64,000 nucleotides of DNA from Azospirillum sp. B21 (lineage in GTDB: Bacteria > Pseudomonadota > Alphaproteobacteria > Azospirillales > Azospirillaceae): NCBI RefSeq assembly GCF_008364825.1, contig NZ_VTTO01000001.1:186001-250000 (forward strand). The letters are read 5' to 3'. Within the stretch, counting starts at the first letter, position 1, and each line of letters begins with the position of its first letter. The notes below the pieces were generated by a model, which saw nothing but the letters and a program-made list of their open reading frames with translations, ran no database searches and had not been told where the DNA came from. The position numbers were made by a program, and so were the translations under genes. Positions 54,528 to 62,520 of the stretch are shown piece after piece.

Positions 54528-54614
54528 CATAACGAAAGCGTTTCAGACGCCCGCCGCCTCTCGATTTCGGCTGTCAGGTGATCCGGAACGCGCCACCGCC
54601 GAGGGGAGCGAAAC

Positions 54615-56360
54615 ATGCCCGAGCCGCTTGCGCAGAGTGCCCACCCGACCTCCGCCGCCGCATCCGACGCCGCTACCGACTCCGCCCGGCCCTGGCTGGC
54701 GCATTATCCCAAGGGGATCGCCTGGGACCAGGACTTCGCGCCGATGCCGCTGCACATGCTGTTCGAGGAAGCGGCCGGACGCTATGCCGACCGCCCCTGC
54801 CTCGACTTCCTGGGCCGCCGCTACACCTACGCCGAAGTGCTGGATCTGGTGAACCGCGCCGCCCGCGGCTTCCAGGATTTGGGCGTCGGGCCGGGGGTTC
54901 GGGTCGGCCTGTGCCTGCCCAACTGCCCGACCTACGTGATCTCCTATTTCGCGGTGATGAAGGCCGGCGGCACCGTGGTCAATTACAACCCGCTCTATGT
55001 CGAGCGCGAGTTGGAGCACCAGATCACCGACTCGCAGACCGAGATCATGGTGACGCTGGACCTCAAGCAGATCTATCCGCGCGTCGCGGCGATGCTGGAC
55101 CGCACGCCGCTGAAGCGGATCGTCGTCTGCCGCATGCCGACCATCCTGCCGGCGGTGAAGAGTGCGCTGTTCCGCGTGCTGAAGCGTAGCGAGATCGCCG
55201 CGGTGCCGCGCGACAACCGTCACCTCGATTTCGACAGCCTGCTGACGAATGACGGCACGCTGCGCCCGGTGCGCATCGACGGGCTGCGCGACGTTGCCGT
55301 CCTGCAATACACCGGCGGCACCACCGGCGTGCCCAAGGGCGCGATGCTGACCCACCACAACCTGCTGTCCAATGCGCGTCAGGTGCAGGCCTGGTTCCCC
55401 ACTGTGGCGCTGGGCCAGGAACGCATGCTCGCAGTGCTGCCCTTCTTCCATGTCTTCGCCATGACCGTGGTGCTGAACATGGGGCTGGCCTGCGGGGCCG
55501 AGTTGATCATGCTGCCGCGCTTCGAGACGGAGCAGGTGCTGAAGACCATCGCCAAGCGCAAGCCGACCCTCGTCCCCGGCGTACCCACCATGTACAAGGC
55601 GCTGCTGGGCCACCCGCAGGTCGCCCGCTATCCGATGACCTCGATCCGCTACTGCATCTCCGGCGGCGCACCGCTGCCGATGGAGTTGAAGCGCCAGTTC
55701 GAGACGGCGACCGGCTGCGTCCTGATCGAAGGCTACGGCCTGTCGGAAGCCTCCCCCGTCTGTGCCGCCAACCCGCTGAGCGGCGTCAACAAGGAAGGCT
55801 CGATCGGCCTGCCGCTGCCCGGCATCACCATCGAAATTCGCGATCTGGAGGACCCGGCCCGCAAGCTCGGCATCGGCGAGAAGGGTCAGGTGGCGATTGC
55901 CGGCCCCAACGTCATGGCCGGATACTGGGGCCGGGCGGAGGAAAGCGACCGCACCGTGGTCGACGGCTTCCTGCTGACCGGCGATGTCGGGACGATGGAC
56001 GAGGACGGTTACGTCTTCCTGCTCGACCGGCTGAAGGATCTCATCATCTGCAGCGGCTACAACGTCTATCCGCGCATGATCGAGGAGGCGATCTACCAGC
56101 ATCCCGACGTGGTCGCCGCCTGCGTCATCGGCCTGCCCGACGATTACCGCGGTCAGACGCCGAAGGCCTTCGTACAGTTGAAGCCGGGTGCCACCCTGAC
56201 CGCCGAAGCCCTGCGCGACTTCCTGCGCGACAAGATCTCCCGCATCGAGATGCCGACCGCCATCGAATTCCGCGAGGAGCTGCCGAAGACCGCCGTCGGC
56301 AAGCTGTCGAAGAAGGAGCTGATCGCCGAGGCCCAGCAGGCTCTGTCGAACGGAGGATGA
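54615..56360 (+). CDS. fadD: Long-chain fatty acid-CoA ligase
   Basis: A 581-residue AMP-forming ligase that activates fatty acids for beta-oxidation. The AMP-binding motif YTGGTTGVPKGA starts near residue 235; YGLSEASP and the hinge region DRLKDLIICSGYNVYP are present, ending with KTAVGKLSKKEL (catalytic Lys). Length is normal. It is divergent from the SCP2 gene and followed by the MerR regulator gene 114 bp later. Confidence 0.93.
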   Translation: MPEPLAQSAHPTSAAASDAATDSARPWLAHYPKGIAWDQDFAPMPLHMLFEEAAGRYADRPCLDFLGRRYTYAEVLDLVNRAARGFQDLGVGPGVRVGLCLPNCPTYVISYFAVMKAGGTVVNYNPLYVERELEHQITDSQTEIMVTLDLKQIYPRVAAMLDRTPLKRIVVCRMPTILPAVKSALFRVLKRSEIAAVPRDNRHLDFDSLLTNDGTLRPVRIDGLRDVAVLQYTGGTTGVPKGAMLTHHNLLSNARQVQAWFPTVALGQERMLAVLPFFHVFAMTVVLNMGLACGAELIMLPRFETEQVLKTIAKRKPTLVPGVPTMYKALLGHPQVARYPMTSIRYCISGGAPLPMELKRQFETATGCVLIEGYGLSEASPVCAANPLSGVNKEGSIGLPLPGITIEIRDLEDPARKLGIGEKGQVAIAGPNVMAGYWGRAEESDRTVVDGFLLTGDVGTMDEDGYVFLLDRLKDLIICSGYNVYPRMIEEAIYQHPDVVAACVIGLPDDYRGQTPKAFVQLKPGATLTAEALRDFLRDKISRIEMPTAIEFREELPKTAVGKLSKKELIAEAQQALSNGG

Positions 56361-56474
56361 CCCAAAGTCACCATCCTGACCCGGACGTAAAGGGAAGCCT
56401 TATCACGCGACGGCAGCTGTGCTACCAAACGACAGGCGCATTGTGCCGGACACGAACAAAAGGTCTGCCCAGGG

Positions 56475-56867
56475 ATGGAACAGCTCTACACGGTCAACCA
56501 GCTTGCGGAAGAGCTGGGCATCACGCCGCGAGCTCTGCGCTTCTACGAGGTCAAGGGATTGCTGGCGCCCAACCGTGTCGGCAACAACCGGGTCTATACG
56601 AAGCGCGACCGCGCCCGGCTGAAGCTGATCCTGCGCGGCAAGCGCCTGGGCTTCTCGCTGGCGGAGATCCGCGAATATCTCGACCTCTACAACGTCAATG
56701 GCGGGGTGGAGCAGCAGAAGAACCTGTTGAAGCGCGTGCAGAAGCGGCTGAAGGATCTCGCCCAACAGCGCGAGGATCTGGAGGCCACCGTGCAGGAACT
56801 GCACGACATCGAGGTGCAGGTCACCAACACCCTGGCGGAGCTGAAGGCCGCCGCGAAGGACAGCTGA
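56475..56867 (+). CDS. MerR-family regulator of fatty-acid or branched-acid catabolism
   Basis: A 130-residue MerR regulator. The N-terminal winged helix QLAEELGITPRALRFYEVKGLL and wing NNRVYTKRDRARLKLI are followed by a coiled coil (about 85-128) that lacks the metal-binding cysteines of MerR/CueR types. Its position within the fadD-etf cluster and the matching palindrome before fadD suggest it controls acyl-CoA breakdown, like LiuR. The inducer is inferred to be an acyl compound. Confidence 0.87.
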   Translation: MEQLYTVNQLAEELGITPRALRFYEVKGLLAPNRVGNNRVYTKRDRARLKLILRGKRLGFSLAEIREYLDLYNVNGGVEQQKNLLKRVQKRLKDLAQQREDLEATVQELHDIEVQVTNTLAELKAAAKDS

Positions 56868-56982
56868 CCGGCCGGGCGCCCGACGCGCTCCGGCCGGCCC
56901 TGACGAGGGATCGGAGCATGAAGGGACAGTCTCGGCCTCAGGCGGCAGTCGCCTCCCACCCGGTTGATGCGGGGGAGCGGTC

Positions 56983-57510
56983 ATGAACCTGATCTTCCGA
57001 CTGCTGGCGGTTGCCGCCGCCGCCATCCTCGCGGCATTGCGCGGTCGCCGCGCCGGGCTGCTGGAGCCGTCGACGCTGCGGTTCCGGGTCTGGCCGACCG
57101 ATCTGGATATCAACCTGCACATGACCAACGCGCGCTATTTCAGCGTGATGGATCTGGGGCGCACCGATCTGATGATCCGCGTCGGGCTGGGGCCGGCGAT
57201 CCTGCGCAACCGGTGGCAGCCGGTGCTGGGCGGGGCCACCATCCGCTACCGCCGCTCGCTGCGGCCGTTCCAGCGCTTCACTCTGGTCAGCCGGGTCCTG
57301 TGCTGGGACGACAAGTACATCTTCATCGAACACCGCATGGAAACGCGGGGCGGACTGGCCGCGCTGGCCGTCGTCCAGGGCGCCTTCGTCGGTGCCAATG
57401 GCGTGGTCGCACCCGCCGAGGTTCTCGCCGCATTGGGCGCCACCGCCGCCTCCCCGCCGGTCCCCGATGCGGTCGCCGCCTTGCGTGGGCAAAGTCTGTC
57501 CGCCGCCTGA
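56983..57510 (+). CDS. Acyl-CoA thioesterase-like hotdog protein
   Basis: A 175-residue protein with an N-terminal hydrophobic stretch (about 4-20) and a single hotdog domain of the THEM6/4HBT-like type: RVWPTDLDINLHMTNARYFSVMDLGRTDL. The DLDINLHMTNARY motif is the conserved catalytic segment. The N-terminal helix may tether it to the inner membrane. The ATG is preceded by GGGGAG; etfB starts 40 bp downstream. Substrate inferred from the family and cluster. Confidence 0.85.
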   Translation: MNLIFRLLAVAAAAILAALRGRRAGLLEPSTLRFRVWPTDLDINLHMTNARYFSVMDLGRTDLMIRVGLGPAILRNRWQPVLGGATIRYRRSLRPFQRFTLVSRVLCWDDKYIFIEHRMETRGGLAALAVVQGAFVGANGVVAPAEVLAALGATAASPPVPDAVAALRGQSLSAA

Positions 57511-57549
57511 GTCCAATCAAGAACACCATCCGAGAGGAGACACGCCATC

Positions 57550-58299
57550 ATGAAGGTGCTGGTGCCCGTGAAGCGGGTCGTCGATTACAACGTGAAGGTC
57601 CGCGTCAAGGCGGATGGCAGCGGCGTCGAGACGTCCAACGTGAAATTCTCGATGAACCCCTTCGACGAGATCGCCGTCGAGGAGGCCGTCCGCCTGAAGG
57701 AAGCCGGCAAAGCGACCGAGATCGTCGTGGTGTCCGTCGGCCCGACCCAGGCACAGGAGACGCTGCGCACGGCGTTGGCGATGGGTGCCGACCGTGCCAT
57801 CCTGGTGCAGACCGACGTCGAGACCCAGCCGCTCGCGGTCGCCAAGGTCCTCAAGTCCCTGGTCGAGAAGGAGGCCCCCGGCCTCGTCATCCTCGGCAAG
57901 CAGGCGATCGACGACGACTGCAACCAGACCGGCCAGATGCTGGCGGCCCTGCTCGGCTGGGGCCAGGGCACCTTTGCCTCGAAGGTCGCGCCGGCTGGTG
58001 ACGCCGTGGCGGTGACGCGCGAGATCGACGGCGGGCTTGAGGTCGTGTCGCTGAAGCTGCCGGCGGTGGTGACGGCCGACCTGCGCCTCAACGAGCCGCG
58101 CTACGCCAGCCTGCCGAACATCATGAAGGCGAAGAAGAAGCCGCTGGAGACGGTTTCGCCGGATGCGCTGGGTGTCGATGTGACGCCGCGGCTGAAGACG
58201 GTAAAGGTCGCTGAGCCGGCGAAGCGTCAGGCCGGCATCAAGGTGCCGGACGTCGCCACCCTGGTCGACAAGCTGAAGAACGAGGCGCGGGTGATCTGA
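57550..58299 (+). CDS. etfB: Electron transfer flavoprotein beta subunit
   Basis: EtfB with EtfA carries electrons from acyl-CoA dehydrogenases to ETF-quinone oxidoreductase. The 249 residues have [39 protein letters not shown], and the AMP-binding [19 protein letters not shown] segment. A GAGAGGAG site precedes the ATG. The etfA gene follows after a 125-bp palindromic repeat, an unusual gap for a pair made in 1:1 ratio. Confidence 0.96.
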   Translation: MKVLVPVKRVVDYNVKVRVKADGSGVETSNVKFSMNPFDEIAVEEAVRLKEAGKATEIVVVSVGPTQAQETLRTALAMGADRAILVQTDVETQPLAVAKVLKSLVEKEAPGLVILGKQAIDDDCNQTGQMLAALLGWGQGTFASKVAPAGDAVAVTREIDGGLEVVSLKLPAVVTADLRLNEPRYASLPNIMKAKKKPLETVSPDALGVDVTPRLKTVKVAEPAKRQAGIKVPDVATLVDKLKNEARVI

Positions 58300-58316
58300 G
58301 GACTGGTTGCACCGGG

Positions 58317-58441
58317 TGCCCCCTCCCTAACCCTCCCCCGCTCTCGCGGGAGAGGGAACTCCGCCGCTTCGGCATTTACGTCACGCCGACAAGCGTCCTA
58401 CCCCCTCTCCCGCAAAGCGGGGGAGGGATGGGGAGGGGGCA
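58317..58441. repeat. Palindromic dispersed repeat, copy B
   Basis: A 125-bp element between etfB and etfA with the same termini as copy A: TGCCCCCTCCC (58317-58327) and GGGAGGGGGCA (58431-58441). The arms are strongly complementary and internal hairpins are present. It starts 18 bp after the etfB stop. Confidence 0.82.
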
Positions 58442-58493
58442 ATCCGGAGCCCGCAGCCGATACCTCGCCACCCGCCAACCAAGGACCCGCCCC

Positions 58494-59420
58494 ATGCCCA
58501 TCCTGATCCTCGCCGACCACGACAACGCCAGCCTCAAGCCCGCCACCGCCCATGCGGTGACCGCCGCCGCCAAGCTCGGCGGCGACATCCACATCCTGGT
58601 CGCCGGCCGCAATGCCGCCCCCGCCGCGGATGCCGCCGCCAAGCTGGCCGGCGTCGCCAAGGTGCTGCTCGCCGACGACCCGGCCTACGAGCACGCTCTG
58701 GCCGAGCCGGTGGCGGCCCTGCTGGTGTCGCTGGCCCCCGGCTACAGCCATGTCCTCGCCGCCGCCACCTCCACCGGCAAGAACGTGCTGCCGCGCGTCG
58801 CCGCCTTGCTCGACGTGGCGATGATCTCCGACATCACCGCCGTGATCTCTTCGGACACCTTCGAGCGGCCGATCTACGCCGGCAACGCCATCGCCACCGT
58901 ACAGTCGGCCGATGCGGTGAAGGTCGTCACCGTCCGCACCACCGCCTTCGAGGCTGCCGCCGCCACCAACGGCGCCCCGGTGGAAAGCGTCGCCGCCGTG
59001 GCCGACCCGGCCCTGTCGAGCTTCGTCTCGGCCGAGCTGTCGAAGTCGGAGCGTCCGGAGCTGACCTCCGCCCGCATCGTGATTTCCGGCGGGCGCGGCA
59101 TGCAGTCGGGCGACAACTTCCACCTGCTGGAGGCCATCGCCGACAAGCTGGGCGCTGCGGTGGGCGCCAGCCGCGCCGCCGTCGATGCCGGTTTCGTGCC
59201 CAACGACTATCAGGTCGGGCAGACCGGCAAGATCGTGGCGCCGGACCTGTATGTTGCCGTCGGCATCTCAGGCGCGATCCAGCATCTGGCCGGCATGAAG
59301 GACAGCAAGGTGATCGTCGCCATCAACAAGGACGAGGAGGCGCCGATCTTCCAGGTCGCCGACTACGGTCTCGTCGCCGACCTGTTCAAGGCCCTGCCGG
59401 AGCTGCAGCAGGCGCTGTGA
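58494..59420 (+). CDS. etfA: Electron transfer flavoprotein alpha subunit
   Basis: EtfA binds FAD and forms a heterodimer with EtfB. The 308 residues show the N-terminal domain ([18 protein letters not shown], with 58494 start) and the C-terminal FAD domain with [52 protein letters not shown] and [12 protein letters not shown]. Length is normal. The preceding repeat replaces the short spacer usual between etfB and etfA. Confidence 0.96.
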   Translation: MPILILADHDNASLKPATAHAVTAAAKLGGDIHILVAGRNAAPAADAAAKLAGVAKVLLADDPAYEHALAEPVAALLVSLAPGYSHVLAAATSTGKNVLPRVAALLDVAMISDITAVISSDTFERPIYAGNAIATVQSADAVKVVTVRTTAFEAAAATNGAPVESVAAVADPALSSFVSAELSKSERPELTSARIVISGGRGMQSGDNFHLLEAIADKLGAAVGASRAAVDAGFVPNDYQVGQTGKIVAPDLYVAVGISGAIQHLAGMKDSKVIVAINKDEEAPIFQVADYGLVADLFKALPELQQAL

Positions 59421-59427
59421 CCTGCAA

Positions 59428-59457
59428 GGCCGGGCCTTCCCAGCTTGAGGCCCGGCC
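59428..59457 (+). terminator. Hairpin after etfA
   Basis: GGCCGGGCCT (59428-59437) and AGGCCCGGCC (59448-59457) pair perfectly with a 10-nt loop, 7 bp after the etfA stop. There is no clear T run. Confidence 0.55.
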
Positions 59458-59529
59458 GCTTCGCCCTTGCCGCGGCGGGCCGGCTGTTCTATCGCTGGCG
59501 GCACAGCAAACCGACAGCGGCAGGACGCC

Positions 59530-60417
59530 ATGAGCATCGACGGCATCACCGGACTGGACCATCTGGTCATCGCGACCCGCGACCTCGACGCGGCGCGCGA
59601 TGCCTACAGCCGGCTTGGATTCACGGTGACGCCGCGTGGGCACCATACGCAGCTGAAATCCGCCAACCACACCATCCTGTTCCCGACCGGCACCTATCTG
59701 GAACTGCTGGGCATCGAGGAACAGCGTCCAGTCAACGCCCATTACGCCGCCTTCCTGCGCCAGCGCGAGGGCATCGCCGCCATCGCGTTGAAGACGCCGG
59801 ATGCCCGCGCCGCCGCCGGGCCGCTGTCCGCCGCCGGCTTCCCCGCGCCGGAGTCCGTCGATTTCGGCCGGCCCGTGGAACTGCCGGAGGGCACGCGCGA
59901 CGCCAGCTTCACCATCACCCAGATCGATCCTGCCGCCACGCCGGCCGGCCGTGTCTTCCTGTGCCAGCATCACACGCCGGACCTCGTCTGGCGCCCCGAC
60001 CAGCTTGAGCATGCCAACAGCGCCATCGGGCTGGAAGCGCTGGTCATCGCCGCCGCCGATCCCGACGCGGTGGCCGCGACCTATGCCCGGCTGCTGGGCG
60101 GCACGGTCACCGACCGCGGGGCCGCCCGCGTGGTGGAGCCGGTCGGCAGCGGCGACGGACAGGTCCCGGTGTTGGTCGCCACGCCGGACCGGCTGCATTG
60201 GGCCTGGACGGCCGATCCGGCCTTCGCCACCCCCCTTCCCTTCTTCGCCGGCTTTGTCGTGCGCGTCGCCGATCCGGTGAAAGCCCAGCAAGCCCTGCAG
60301 AAGAGCAAGGTGCCGACCGTGGTCGGTGGCGGCGTGATGCGGGTGAACTCGCCCGGCGCCTGCGGTGCGATGATCGCGTTCGCGCAGGATTTCGACCTCA
60401 ACGCCCTGATTCCCTGA
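59530..60417 (+). CDS. Glyoxalase-like (VOC) domain protein
   Basis: A 295-residue protein with two VOC-type half-modules (about 5-150 and 160-290), opening with [30 protein letters not shown]. The presence of HH and E in the expected metal sites suggests a metal-dependent lyase, dioxygenase or isomerase-like fold; no substrate can be read. ATG 59530 follows AGGA. It follows etfA with a gap of about 110 bp. Confidence 0.83.
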   Translation: MSIDGITGLDHLVIATRDLDAARDAYSRLGFTVTPRGHHTQLKSANHTILFPTGTYLELLGIEEQRPVNAHYAAFLRQREGIAAIALKTPDARAAAGPLSAAGFPAPESVDFGRPVELPEGTRDASFTITQIDPAATPAGRVFLCQHHTPDLVWRPDQLEHANSAIGLEALVIAAADPDAVAATYARLLGGTVTDRGAARVVEPVGSGDGQVPVLVATPDRLHWAWTADPAFATPLPFFAGFVVRVADPVKAQQALQKSKVPTVVGGGVMRVNSPGACGAMIAFAQDFDLNALIP

Positions 60418-60447
60418 GTCCCTGAACCGGCAGCCGCCGCATCCGGT

Positions 60448-60492
60448 CCATATCGATACCGATATGGGCTAGCGACAATTCGCGTCGAATTG
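60448..60492. promoter_or_regulatory. Two adjacent dyads upstream of the tandem-PAS kinase
   Basis: CCATATCG-ATAC-CGATATGG (60448-60467) is a perfect 8-bp inverted repeat; CAATTCG-CGT-CGAATTG (60476-60492) is a perfect 7-bp inverted repeat. They lie 81-125 bp before the kinase start, and have too little GC for a terminator of the upstream gene. They look like operators. Confidence 0.5.
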
Positions 60493-60572
60493 GTCATAGG
60501 ACTGGCAAAATTGCTTGTGTAGTGTCCGGCGACAGTGGCGCCCACGGACGGGCGCCGGCTGTGGAGATGCAC

Positions 60573-62504
60573 ATGACGGCAGTGGATGGGACCAGGGATG
60601 CGGCGGGGGCTCCGGGGGCGGAGAACCACCCGATGCCGGATCCTTTGTTCGACGTCCTGCCCGTTCCCGCTCTGATGCGTGACGCCGAGGGCCGGCTGTG
60701 CGGCAACCGCTGTTTCCTTACCCGCTACGGCAGCGCGGACGCCATGCCGGCCGATCTGGCCGAGGCGCCCCCCGGTACGGTGCAGGAGGTTTCCACCGGC
60801 GCCGGTACGGGCGAGCCGCGCGACCTGCTGGTCCGTGTCGGCGGCCCTCCCTGGATCGCGACGGTGGAGGACGTCACCGACCAGCGCCACACCACCCGCA
60901 GCCTTGATCTGGCGACCGAGAAGCTGGAGGAGGCGTATCACACCGCCAAGCTCGGCTATTGGGAATACGGCATCCGATCGGGCGCACTGATGCTGACCGA
61001 CGCCGCCCTTGCCGTGCTGGGTCAGGACCGCGACCGCTTCGCCCAGGGCTTCGATGCCCTGCTGGGCATTCTGCATCCCGACGACCGGCCGCGCTTCGGC
61101 AACATGCTGGAAAGCGTCGTCGACAACCCCAAGCGGGTCTATGTCGAGTATCGTGTCCATGACGGCGACGGGCGGGTCCGCTACGTCTCCTCCTCCTGCG
61201 CGCCGCGGCTGGATGCGGATGGCCGGCTGACCCACGTCTTCGGCGTGATGATGGACAGCACCGAACGGGCCGAGGCGGCGGCACAGCTGGAGGCCGCCAA
61301 GCAGCGGCTGGAGGAGGCTTACCGCACCGGCCATCTCGGCTATTGGGAATACGGCATCCACAGCGGCAGGCTGGTCTGGAACCGCGAGGCCTTCGGCATC
61401 TATGGCCAGGACCCGGAACGGTTCGAACCGACCTTCGACCGCCTGCTGGATATCCTCCACCCCGACGACCGCCTGTCCTTCGGCAACATGCTGGAGAGCG
61501 TGATCGGCAATTCCAAGCGCGTCTACGTCGAATACCGCGTGATAGATCCGGCGGGAGAGGTTCGCTACGTCTCCTCCTCCGCTGCGCCCCGCTTCGACCT
61601 GGATGGACGTCTGACCCACCTGTTCGGCGTGATGCTCGACACCACCGAACGGGCACGCGCCGCGGACGCCCTGCGCGCTGCCAAGGACCGGGTGGAGCAG
61701 GCCTATCGCGACCTGCAGGACGCCCAGGACAGCTTGGTGCAGACCGAGAAGATGGCCTCGCTCGGCCAGTTGGTTGCCGGGGTGGCGCATGAGGTCAATG
61801 GGCCGGTCGGCGTGGCGCTGACCACCGCCTCGCACCTGCTGAGCCGGGCGGAAGACGTGAAACGCCAGTTCGCCGCCAACGCGCTGACCCGCTCGGCCCT
61901 TGCCGGCTTCCTGGAGGTGGCGCAGGAGGCGGGTCAGCTTCTGGTCGGCAACACCGAGCGGATCGCATCGCTGGTCCACATGTTCAAGCAGGTGGCCGCC
62001 GACCAGACCGGCGACGAGCGCCGCACCTTCTACCTGCGCGAATACACCGAGGATGTGCTGCTGAGCCTGCACACGCAGATCGGTTCGTCCGGCCACCGGG
62101 TGGAGCTGATCTGTCCGGAAGCGCTTCAGTTGGAGAGTTTCCCCGGAGCTTTCGCCCGCGTGCTGACCCATCTGGTGCGCAACGCGCTGATGCATGCCTT
62201 CCGCCCGGAGCAGAGCGGCCGGATCGTCATCGACATCCACGCCGACGGCGACGACTGGATCGAGGTGGTGCACAGCGATGACGGACAGGGCATCCTCGAG
62301 GCCGACCTGCCGCGGATCTTCGATCCCTTCTTCACCACCGCACGCCATGCCGGCTGCGTCGGGCTGGGGCTCCACATCGCCTACAATCTGGCGACCCAGA
62401 CGCTGGGCGGTCAGCTGAGCGCCGGTAACGCCGCCGACAACGCCGCCGGAGGGGGTGCCGTCTTCATCCTGCGGGTGCCGCGGCAGGCGCCGGACCTCGT
62501 CTGA
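60573..62504 (+). CDS. Tandem-PAS sensor histidine kinase
   Basis: A 643-residue soluble kinase. A weak N-terminal sensor (about 15-110) is followed by two PAS/PAC modules of 128 residues each that are near-copies (60924-61307 and 61308-61691), a coiled coil, and the HisKA-like domain with ASLGQLVAGVAHEVNGP (phospho-His in GVAHEVN) and an HATPase domain with HLVRNALMHAF and GVGLGLHI-type G boxes. The stop-proximal ATG at 60573 has GGAG at 6 bases. No receiver is fused. It converges with the hybrid kinase; no response regulator is adjacent. Confidence 0.92.
   Translation: MTAVDGTRDAAGAPGAENHPMPDPLFDVLPVPALMRDAEGRLCGNRCFLTRYGSADAMPADLAEAPPGTVQEVSTGAGTGEPRDLLVRVGGPPWIATVEDVTDQRHTTRSLDLATEKLEEAYHTAKLGYWEYGIRSGALMLTDAALAVLGQDRDRFAQGFDALLGILHPDDRPRFGNMLESVVDNPKRVYVEYRVHDGDGRVRYVSSSCAPRLDADGRLTHVFGVMMDSTERAEAAAQLEAAKQRLEEAYRTGHLGYWEYGIHSGRLVWNREAFGIYGQDPERFEPTFDRLLDILHPDDRLSFGNMLESVIGNSKRVYVEYRVIDPAGEVRYVSSSAAPRFDLDGRLTHLFGVMLDTTERARAADALRAAKDRVEQAYRDLQDAQDSLVQTEKMASLGQLVAGVAHEVNGPVGVALTTASHLLSRAEDVKRQFAANALTRSALAGFLEVAQEAGQLLVGNTERIASLVHMFKQVAADQTGDERRTFYLREYTEDVLLSLHTQIGSSGHRVELICPEALQLESFPGAFARVLTHLVRNALMHAFRPEQSGRIVIDIHADGDDWIEVVHSDDGQGILEADLPRIFDPFFTTARHAGCVGLGLHIAYNLATQTLGGQLSAGNAADNAAGGGAVFILRVPRQAPDLV
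60924..61691 (+). repeat. Tandem 384-bp intragenic duplication
   Basis: Two direct copies of exactly 384 bp (128 codons), 60924-61307 and 61308-61691. A 25-bp block starting CTCGGCTATTGGGAATACGG is identical at 60951 and 61335, and most residues match, with changes spread through both. This is an in-frame PAS domain duplication. Confidence 0.9.
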
Positions 62505-62520
62505 GGCGTCAAATCCGAGC

